Positions 17,846 to 24,616 of a stretch of 64,000 nt of DNA are shown here, one piece after another (the first letter of the stretch is position 1; each line of letters starts with the position of its first letter). A model generated the notes under the pieces. It was not told the origin of the DNA. It ran no database searches and saw only the letters and a program-made list of their open reading frames with translations. The stretch covers positions 48,530 to 112,529 of the forward strand of contig FR887822.1 in NCBI GenBank assembly GCA_000432735.1, given 5' to 3'. Position numbers and translations under genes: made by a program. This stretch comes from Bacteroides sp. CAG:443 (GTDB taxonomy: Bacteria > Bacteroidota > Bacteroidia > Bacteroidales > Bacteroidaceae).

Positions 17846-18559
17846 ATGCAACTGACAGAGAAAGAAAGAGAAAGATACAACCGCCAGATCTTACTGGATG
17901 AAATCGGAGAAAAAGGACAAGCCTTATTGAGTCAGGCCAAAGTACTGATTGTAGGCGTAGGAGGATTGGGATCTCCCATAGCTACTTACCTCACCGGTGC
18001 AGGAATCGGCACTATCGGACTTGTGGATGACGATAAGGTAAGCGAAACCAACTTGCAACGGCAGATATTATATAACGAAACTGAAATAGGAATGCCTAAG
18101 GCCCTTTGCGCCAAGCAACGATTGGAAAAGCTGAACAGCAATATTACATTTAAAGCCTACCCCACACGCCTGACAAAGGAAAATGCACAGGAAATCATCA
18201 GCCAGTACGATATTGTAGTCGACGGATGCGATAATTTCCAGACACGTTATCTGATAAATGATACCTGTGTCTTATTAAATAAGGTATATGTGTATGGAGC
18301 TATCCGTGCTTTCGACGGACAAGTATCTGTATTCAATTACCTGGGAGGTAAAAACTACCGTGACCTTTTCCCCGACGAAGAAGAAATGCTATCCATGCCA
18401 GCCCCGCCCAAAGGCGTATTAGGAGTAACTCCCGGTCTGATTGGCTGTGCCCAAGCCAACGAAGTTTTAAAGATTATTGCCGGATACGGAGAAGTTTTAA
18501 GCGGTAAATTATGGCATATTGACCTCAAAACAATGGTTACGCACACGATTTTGCTTTAA
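17846..18559 (+). CDS. thiF: ThiF/MoeB-family adenylyltransferase
   Basis: A 237-residue E1-like enzyme expected to adenylate the ThiS C-terminus. The nucleotide loop VLIVGVGGLGSP is near residue 34, and the family helix YNRQILLDEIGEKGQ is at the start; NLQRQILY and VDGCDNFQTRYLIND follow. The ATG at 17846 is the only start giving the family N-terminus; upstream codons lie in the thiH terminator. Unusually, the zinc-binding CxxC pairs and the catalytic-loop cysteine of E. coli ThiF are absent in the second half (the region reads GGKNYRDLFPDEEEMLSM). Placement in the thiamine operon supports the ThiF role. Confidence 0.85.
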   Translation: MQLTEKERERYNRQILLDEIGEKGQALLSQAKVLIVGVGGLGSPIATYLTGAGIGTIGLVDDDKVSETNLQRQILYNETEIGMPKALCAKQRLEKLNSNITFKAYPTRLTKENAQEIISQYDIVVDGCDNFQTRYLINDTCVLLNKVYVYGAIRAFDGQVSVFNYLGGKNYRDLFPDEEEMLSMPAPPKGVLGVTPGLIGCAQANEVLKIIAGYGEVLSGKLWHIDLKTMVTHTILL

Positions 18560-18587
18560 ACCATTAGGAATATTACAAACATGTTAC

Positions 18588-18595
18588 TACCTTTG
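18588..18595 (+). promoter_or_regulatory. -7 promoter box of the second ThiE-like gene
   Basis: TACCTTTG, 20 bases before the ATG at 18616. It suggests separate transcription from the riboswitch-controlled genes. Confidence 0.55.
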
Positions 18596-18615
18596 CGCCA
18601 CAATTATGTTTTCAC

Positions 18616-19224
18616 ATGAAACTGATATTGATAACCAAGCCTACATATTTCGTAGAGGAAGATAAGATCATAACTACGCTTTTCGACGAAGGACTGGACT
18701 ATCTTCACCTGCGCAAGCCCGATACCGCCCCGGTTTATGCAGAACGTCTGCTGACCCTCATTCCGGAAAAGTACCGGAAACGTATCGTAGTACATGGACA
18801 CTTTTATTTGAAAGAAGAATATAATCTCAAAGGTATTCACCTGAACCATCGTAATCCTGTTGCACCCGACAATTATTCCGGACAAATAAGCACCTCCTGC
18901 CACTCGCTGGAAGAGGTAAAAGAAAAGAAAGCCAATTTCGATTATGTATTTCTTAGTCCGGTATTCGACAGCATCTCCAAGCAAGGATATGCCGCCGGAT
19001 ATACCCCCGAACAGATTCGTCAGGCTGCAAAAGAAGGAATAATCGACAAGCGCGTTATCGCATTGGGAGGTATCGATGAGGACAATATCCTGCAAGTGAA
19101 AGATTATGGCTTTGGAGGTGCGGCGATTCTTGGTGGATTGTGGAACAAGTTCGATCCCAATCATGACTATAATTATCAGAACCTGATCGAACATTTCAGG
19201 AAGCTGAAGCGACTTGCGGATTAA
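18616..19224 (+). CDS. Second ThiE/TenI-family protein
   Basis: A 202-residue member of the thiamine-phosphate synthase/TenI fold: LHLRKPD (family LQLRxK), IVVHGHFYL, KGIHLNHRN, FDYVFLSPVFDSISKQGY and ALGGI. It lacks the DD-type metal ligands of a typical ThiE (the equivalent of FIIDD reads VVHGH), so it may be a TenI-like thiazole tautomerase rather than a second synthase. It has its own promoter box, so expression may escape the TPP riboswitch. Confidence 0.75.
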   Translation: MKLILITKPTYFVEEDKIITTLFDEGLDYLHLRKPDTAPVYAERLLTLIPEKYRKRIVVHGHFYLKEEYNLKGIHLNHRNPVAPDNYSGQISTSCHSLEEVKEKKANFDYVFLSPVFDSISKQGYAAGYTPEQIRQAAKEGIIDKRVIALGGIDEDNILQVKDYGFGGAAILGGLWNKFDPNHDYNYQNLIEHFRKLKRLAD

Positions 19225-19240
19225 AGTTTTTTTATTTCAC

Positions 19241-19271
19241 TTGTCATGCTTGAAGAAATAGCGTAACTTTG
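19241..19271 (+). promoter_or_regulatory. Promoter of prs (-33 and -7)
   Basis: TTG at 19241-19243 and TAACTTTG at 19264-19271 with a 20-base spacer: a full Bacteroidetes sigma promoter. Confidence 0.7.
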
Positions 19272-19307
19272 CACTTAAATATTTAGGCAATATATCAAAA
19301 TATTACA

Positions 19308-20246
19308 ATGAGCGAAACATCATCATTCAAAGTGTTCTCGGGTACAAACTCGAGATACCTTGCAGAAAAAATCTGTAACAGTTTAGGATGCCCACTGGGT
19401 AACATGAACATTACTCACTTCGCCGACGGCGAATTTGCAGTATCTTACGAAGAATCTATTCGTGGACAGCACGTATTCCTCGTACAATCTACTTTCCCGA
19501 ATTCAGACAACTTAATGGAACTTTTGCTGATGATTGATGCAGCAAAACGTGCTTCTGCCAAGAGCATTATCGCAGTAGTTCCGTATTTCGGATGGGCACG
19601 TCAGGACCGTAAGGACAAACCACGTGTATCTATCGGTGCAAAACTGGTAGCCAACCTGATGAGTGTTGCCGGTATCGATCGTCTGATCACTATGGACTTG
19701 CACGCTGACCAGATTCAGGGATTCTTCGACATTCCGGTAGACCACCTCTACGGTTCTACAATTTTTGCTCCTTACATCCAGTCTTTGAACTTGGAAAATC
19801 TGGTTATCGCAACTCCCGACGTAGGTGGTTCTAAGCGTGCCAGCACGTATGCCAAATATTTAGATGTGCCTTTGGTTTTGTGCCACAAGACACGTGAAAA
19901 AGCAAATGTCGTTGCTTCTATGCAAATTATCGGTGATGTAAAAGGAAAGAACGTTATCCTTATCGACGATATGGTAGATACAGCCGGTACAATTACCAAA
20001 GCTGCCGACATCATGAAGGAAGCCGGTGCAACTTCAGTTCGTGCCATTGCTTCACACTGCGTAATGTCTGGTCCGGCTTCTGAACGTGTTCAGAATTCAC
20101 AACTGGAGGAACTGGTATTTACCGACAGTATTCCTTATTCAAACCGCTGCGCAAAAGTTAAACAGCTTTCTATCGCTGATATGTTTGCTGAAACAATCCG
20201 CCGCGTGATGACTAACGAATCTATCAGCTCACAATACTTGCTGTAA
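19308..20246 (+). CDS. prs: Ribose-phosphate pyrophosphokinase (PRPP synthetase)
   Basis: A 312-residue enzyme making PRPP from ribose-5-phosphate and ATP, feeding purine, pyrimidine, NAD, His and Trp synthesis. Two phosphoribosyl-transferase-like domains are evident: DGEFAVSYEESIRGQHVF and YFGWARQDRK in the first (ATP site), and the ribose-phosphate loop VILIDDMVDTAGT in the second. Length is typical of class I enzymes. Monocistronic, with its own promoter and terminator. Confidence 0.97.
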   Translation: MSETSSFKVFSGTNSRYLAEKICNSLGCPLGNMNITHFADGEFAVSYEESIRGQHVFLVQSTFPNSDNLMELLLMIDAAKRASAKSIIAVVPYFGWARQDRKDKPRVSIGAKLVANLMSVAGIDRLITMDLHADQIQGFFDIPVDHLYGSTIFAPYIQSLNLENLVIATPDVGGSKRASTYAKYLDVPLVLCHKTREKANVVASMQIIGDVKGKNVILIDDMVDTAGTITKAADIMKEAGATSVRAIASHCVMSGPASERVQNSQLEELVFTDSIPYSNRCAKVKQLSIADMFAETIRRVMTNESISSQYLL

Positions 20247-20268
20247 TTAAAGTTTAATTATCATAGCG

Positions 20269-20322
20269 AATGTCATCCTGAGCGTTTCTGTAAAGAAAGG
20301 CGTTTGGGATGACATTTCTTTT
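20269..20322 (+). terminator. Terminator of prs
   Basis: AATGTCATCC (20269-20278) pairs with GGATGACATT (20307-20316), with an inner GCGTTTCT/AGAAAGGCG stem, followed by TCTTTT. Confidence 0.8.
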
Positions 20323-20339
20323 ATATATATTCTTGATTT

Positions 20340-21985
20340 ATGAAGATAGTCTGGCTCGACTTGAACAGTTCTTACGCTCATTCTTCCTTGGCTCTTCCTG
20401 CAATACACGCACAATTATCAGACGACAATTCTATCGAATGGGATATCGTATCGGCTACAGTCAACGAGAATCCGGGCATGATTGCTGGAGAAATCTACCG
20501 GCGCCGGCCTGATATTATTGCAGCAACCTGCTGGCTCTTCAACCACGAAATGTTGCTTCACGTGCTTTCACGTGCCAAAGCGTTATTGCCTGATTGCTGC
20601 ATCACGCTGGGAGGCCCTGAATTTTTAGGAGAAAACCAGAGTTTTCTGAATCGCAATCTTTCGTAGACTGTGTTTTCAGAGGAGAAGGAGAAGAGGTTGT
20701 TGCCCAGTGGCTGAAGTACTGGAACATTCCTGCCGAGTGGAAAAATATTGCCGGTTTATGTTATCTTGACAGAGCCGACGGAACTTATCACGACAACGGC
20801 ATCGCACGTGTGCTCGACTTCGACCGACTGGTTCCTCCCGAAACAAGCCGTTTTTTCAACTGGAGCAAGCCCTTCGTGCAACTGGAAACAACACGTGGAT
20901 GCTTCAATACTTGTGCTTTCTGCGTCAGCGGAGGAGAAAAACCTGTCCGGACTTTGCCCATTGATACCATTCGCGAGCGCATTCAAATGATTCACCGTCA
21001 TGGTATCCGCAATATCCGCGTACTCGACCGTACGTTCAATTACAACAGCCGTCATGCCAAAGCTCTGCTCGATCTGTTTCTGGAATTTCCCGACATTCGC
21101 TTCCATCTGGAAATACACCCAGCCCTGCTTTCCGACGAGTTGAAGGCAGAACTGACACGTATGCCTCAGGGACTGCTCCATCTGGAAGCTGGAATACAGA
21201 GCCTTCGCGAAGAAGTGCTTACAACCAGTCGCCGCATGGGTAAATTATCCGATGCCCTGGAGGGGCTGAAATACCTCTGCTCGCTGGATAATATGGAAAC
21301 GCATGCCGACCTGATTGCCGGACTTCCACTCTACAAACTGGAGGAGATATTCGAGGATGTCCGTACACTCGCCTCCTATCGTGCCGGAGAAATCCAGCTT
21401 GAATCGCTGAAACTGCTGCCAGGTACAGAGATGCGCCGCCGTGCCGACGAACTAGATATCAAGTATTCTCCTTTTCCGCCTTACGAAGTGCTGGAAACAG
21501 AAGCGATTACCCCCGATGAACTGCAAACGGCACACCTGTTGTCGCGCCTGCTCGACGGTTTTTATAATACACCAGTCTGGCAAGACATCACGAGCCGCCT
21601 GATTGTAGAGCAGCCCGATTTTCTGCATCGCTTTTTAGCACATCTCATCGCACTCGGAGTAGCCGACCAGCCCATGAGTCAGGAGCGCCGCGGTGTGATT
21701 TTATATGAATTCTGCAAACAGTCGTACCCAGCTTACGAAACAGCTGCCACCTTAGCCTGGATAGAAGCCGGAATGTCGCTCAAAAAACAGCCAGCCGCAC
21801 GCATACGTACCAAGCATGTTACTCCTCCCGACAACTGGAACGTAGTATACGGCAGCTATCACGAGCGTTTAAGACTCTGCCTGCTTCCTGCAACCGAAAA
21901 CGAAAAGCTGAATTACTGGTTCGGTTTCGAGACAGAGAGCCAGCAGCCTCGTCCTGTATTCAAGGCAACAAGTTGCGAAATTTAA
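20340..21985 (+). pseudogene. B12-binding-domain radical SAM protein (DUF4080 type), frameshifted
   Basis: The first part (20340-20666, 108 residues from MKIVWLDLNSSYAHSSLALP) is a cobalamin-binding-like N-domain. The rest reads on in the -1 frame to 21985 with FVDCVFRGEGEEVVAQWL, the radical SAM motif CFNTCAFC (codons from about 20900) and a C-terminal domain typical of DUF4080. One extra T in the T-run at 20642-20645 would join the frames as ...GENQSFSESQSFVDC. So this is one gene with a 1-base deletion in a homopolymer, real or an error. Programmed slippage is unlikely because the site is not a canonical slippery heptamer. Function of the family is unknown; probably methyl transfer or rRNA/cofactor modification. 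Confidence 0.85.
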
Positions 21986-22009
21986 CTTTGCGAAAATCCG
22001 GGAAAAACC

Positions 22010-22017
22010 TATCTTTG
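22010..22017 (+). promoter_or_regulatory. -7 promoter box of the FabK-like gene
   Basis: TATCTTTG, 17 bases before the ATG; a second match, TAACTTTG, lies at 21983-21990. Confidence 0.5.
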
Positions 22018-22034
22018 CAAAAAAGCAACAGACT

Positions 22035-22985
22035 ATGAACAGAATATGTCATCTTTTCGGAATTAAATATCCCATTATACAGGGAGGTATGGTATGGTGT
22101 AGTGGCTGGCGACTGGCTTCTGCGGTGAGCAATGCCGGCGGGCTGGGACTCTTAGGAGCCGGGTCCATGCATCCCGAAACCTTACGCGAGCACATCCACA
22201 AGTGCAAGGCGGCAACCGACAAACCTTTCGGTGTAAACGTACCTCTGATGTATCCGGAAATGGATACGCTGATGCAAATCATTGCCGACGAAGGTGTAAA
22301 GATTGTCTTTACCTCTGCCGGAAATCCGAAGACATGGACTGAATGGCTGCACGACAAGGGAATCATCGTAGCACATGTGGTTTCTTCCACACGGTTCGCA
22401 GCCAAATGTGAGGAAGCTGGTGTCGACGCCATCGTAGCCGAAGGTTTTGAAGCCGGAGGACATAACGGAAGAGAAGAAACAACCACCCTGTGCCTCATTC
22501 CAGCCGTGAAGAAAAGTTGCACCCTGCCGCTTATCGCTGCCGGAGGCATTGCCAGCGGAGAAGCCATCCTGGCAGCAAGAGCACTGGGAGCCGACGGTGT
22601 ACAAATCGGTACTCGCTTCGCACTGACCGAAGAGAGTTCCGCACATTTTACATTCAAGGACCGCTGTCTGCGCCTGAATGAAGGCGATACCATCCTGACG
22701 CTGAAACAGCTTTCTCCTACCCGACTGGTCAAGAATGATTTCTACAAGCACGTGGAAGAGGCCGAACTGCGGGGAGCCTCTGTCGACGAACTGCGAACCC
22801 TGCTGGGACGCGGACGTGCCAAGCTGGGTATTTTCGAAGGAGATTTGTTTGAAGGCGAACTGGAAATCGGACAAGTTGCTTCGATGATCAAACGTCTGCA
22901 AACGGTAGATGAGGTAATGAAAGAGCTGGTAGAAGACTACAACGCTGCGCTCCGCCGGATGCAGGACGAATTAAACTGGAACTAA
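22035..22985 (+). CDS. FMN TIM-barrel protein: nitronate monooxygenase / enoyl-ACP reductase FabK family
   Basis: A 316-residue flavoprotein of the 2-nitropropane dioxygenase/FabK superfamily. Family segments: YPIIQGGMVWCSGWRLASAVSNAGGLGLLG (start quoted as YPIIQGGM), AEGFEAGGHNG with the active-site His, IAAGGIASG and ADGVQIGTRF. Sequence alone does not decide between an enoyl-ACP reductase in fatty acid synthesis and a nitronate-detoxifying oxidase; the presence of another fabI or fabK in the genome would help. Followed 24 bases later by a tiny lysine-rich ORF. Confidence 0.82.
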   Translation: MNRICHLFGIKYPIIQGGMVWCSGWRLASAVSNAGGLGLLGAGSMHPETLREHIHKCKAATDKPFGVNVPLMYPEMDTLMQIIADEGVKIVFTSAGNPKTWTEWLHDKGIIVAHVVSSTRFAAKCEEAGVDAIVAEGFEAGGHNGREETTTLCLIPAVKKSCTLPLIAAGGIASGEAILAARALGADGVQIGTRFALTEESSAHFTFKDRCLRLNEGDTILTLKQLSPTRLVKNDFYKHVEEAELRGASVDELRTLLGRGRAKLGIFEGDLFEGELEIGQVASMIKRLQTVDEVMKELVEDYNAALRRMQDELNWN

Positions 22986-23009
22986 CACATTAATCAATAC
23001 GGATCAATC

Positions 23010-23144
23010 ATGGCAGATAACTATCTGGAACGGCAGCGTGAGCTGTATGAGGCACGCAAGGCCGCATGGGAAAAAGCCAAGAAGCTAGGCAAAAAGAAAG
23101 CAAAACCAACTGTAAAGCCTCAGCAAACCGACGGTAAGCCCTGA
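23010..23144 (+). CDS. 44-residue basic protein
   Basis: ATG at 23010, stop at 23142-23144. The peptide begins MADNYLERQRELYEARKAAW and continues with a Lys-rich helix ending TVKPQQTDGKP. It is highly charged and probably helical, with no cysteine or membrane segment. It looks like the small Bacteroidales proteins of the MxDNYLE type that are sometimes mis-named dehydrogenase. Position 24 bases after the FabK-like gene suggests co-transcription. Function unknown. Confidence 0.7.
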   Translation: MADNYLERQRELYEARKAAWEKAKKLGKKKAKPTVKPQQTDGKP

Positions 23145-23208
23145 CATGCCTTTCCGCCCAAAGCACACAGCTTTCGAGAGCAAGTGAATCGGTTCCGAAA
23201 AAAATCGC

Positions 23209-23216
23209 TACCTTTG
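23209..23216 (+). promoter_or_regulatory. -7 promoter box of the MATE gene
   Basis: TACCTTTG, 23 bases before the ATG at 23240. Confidence 0.55.
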
Positions 23217-23239
23217 CACGATTTTTAAGAAAAGCAAAG

Positions 23240-24616
23240 ATGGGAAACGCATACGAAGAGAGACTCGGAACCGACCGCATGTTGCCGCTTATATTCAAGA
23301 TGGCACTTCCAGCCGTCGCCGCACAGTTGGTAAACTTACTCTATAACATTGTCGACCGTATCTATATCGGTCACATACCCGGTATCGGAACGGATGCACT
23401 GGCAGGCATCGGAGTAACCGGTGCCGTCATCATTCTGATATCTTCTTTCTCCGCCATCGTAGGAGGCGGAGGAAGTCCGCTTGCCGCCATTGCCTTGGGG
23501 CAGGGTGACCGCGAGCGTGCAGGCAAGATTTTGGGTAACGGATTTATTCTGCTACTGCTCTTTACGCTAGTGACTTCCACCATCACTTACATCTTCATGG
23601 AGCCGATACTGCTTTTTACCGGAGCATCGGAACGTACTATCGGCTACGCAACCGACTATCTTTCCATTTATCTGCTGGGGACATTGTTCGTAGAACTTTC
23701 CGTGGGATTGAACACCTTCATCAATACGCAGGGACGTCCTGCCATTGCCATGTATTCGGTGCTCATCGGTGCCATCCTGAACATCGGTCTGGACCCGCTG
23801 TTTATCTTCACTTTCAATATGGGAGTAAAGGGAGCTGCACTCGCCACCATCCTGTCACAGGCATGCAGCGCAATCTGGGTAATATCCTTTCTTACTTCGA
23901 AAAAAGCTTCCTTGCGACTGGAACTCAAGTACATGAAATTACATAAGGGTATTCTGCTTTCCATCTTAGCCTTAGGAATCTCTCCTTTCATCATGTCTAG
24001 TACAGAAAGTCTCGTCGGTTTTGTACTGAACAGCAGTCTGGAAAAATTCGGAGATATCTACGTCAGCGCACTGACCATCATGCAGAGCGCCATGCTTATT
24101 GTAAGTGTTCCGCTGGCGGGATTCGCCCAAGGATTTGTCCCCATTGCGAGCTATAACTACGGACGCCACAACAAGGAACGACTGAAAGAATGCTTCAGAA
24201 TCGTGCTGACCATCATGTTCTCCTTCAACTTCGTGCTGGTACTGTTCATGATCCTCTTCCCGTCGCTGGTAGCATCTGCCTTTACGAGCGACCAGAAACT
24301 GATAGCGACCGTAGAACAAGTCATGCCAATCTTTCTGGGAGGTATGACCATCTTCGGCTTGCAGCGCGCGTGCCAGAACATGTTCGTCGCACTGGGACAA
24401 GCCAAGGTTTCGGTCTTCATAGCCCTGCTGCGTAAGGTTATTCTCCTCATTCCGCTGGCACTTATCCTTCCCCATTTCCTGGGTATGCCCGGCGTATATG
24501 CCGCCGAAGGAATCTCCGATGCTACCGCTGCCATCTGCTGTACGATTATCTTTGCCATACAGTTTCCGCGCATTTTGCGCAAGATGCAGCGCACAAAGCC
24601 TGAACACGACAATTAA
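23240..24616 (+). CDS. MATE-family efflux transporter
   Basis: A 458-residue inner-membrane protein with about 12 membrane helices in two repeats, beginning with the family pattern LPLIFKMALPAVAAQLVNLLYNIVDRIYIG (start quoted as LPLIFKMALP). The duplicated MATE fold, the conserved QG near ALGQGDRERA, and FAQGFVPIASYNYG in the second half fit Na+ or H+ coupled multidrug exporters of the NorM/DinF superfamily. Substrates unknown. Its stop overlaps the stop of the converging AsmA gene by 4 bases. Confidence 0.9.
   Translation: MGNAYEERLGTDRMLPLIFKMALPAVAAQLVNLLYNIVDRIYIGHIPGIGTDALAGIGVTGAVIILISSFSAIVGGGGSPLAAIALGQGDRERAGKILGNGFILLLLFTLVTSTITYIFMEPILLFTGASERTIGYATDYLSIYLLGTLFVELSVGLNTFINTQGRPAIAMYSVLIGAILNIGLDPLFIFTFNMGVKGAALATILSQACSAIWVISFLTSKKASLRLELKYMKLHKGILLSILALGISPFIMSSTESLVGFVLNSSLEKFGDIYVSALTIMQSAMLIVSVPLAGFAQGFVPIASYNYGRHNKERLKECFRIVLTIMFSFNFVLVLFMILFPSLVASAFTSDQKLIATVEQVMPIFLGGMTIFGLQRACQNMFVALGQAKVSVFIALLRKVILLIPLALILPHFLGMPGVYAAEGISDATAAICCTIIFAIQFPRILRKMQRTKPEHDN

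Noticed and set aside
20642..20648. Programmed -1 frameshift in the radical SAM gene
   Set aside because: The bases do not form an X-XXY-YYZ slippery heptamer in frame and no strong pseudoknot follows; a homopolymer deletion is simpler.
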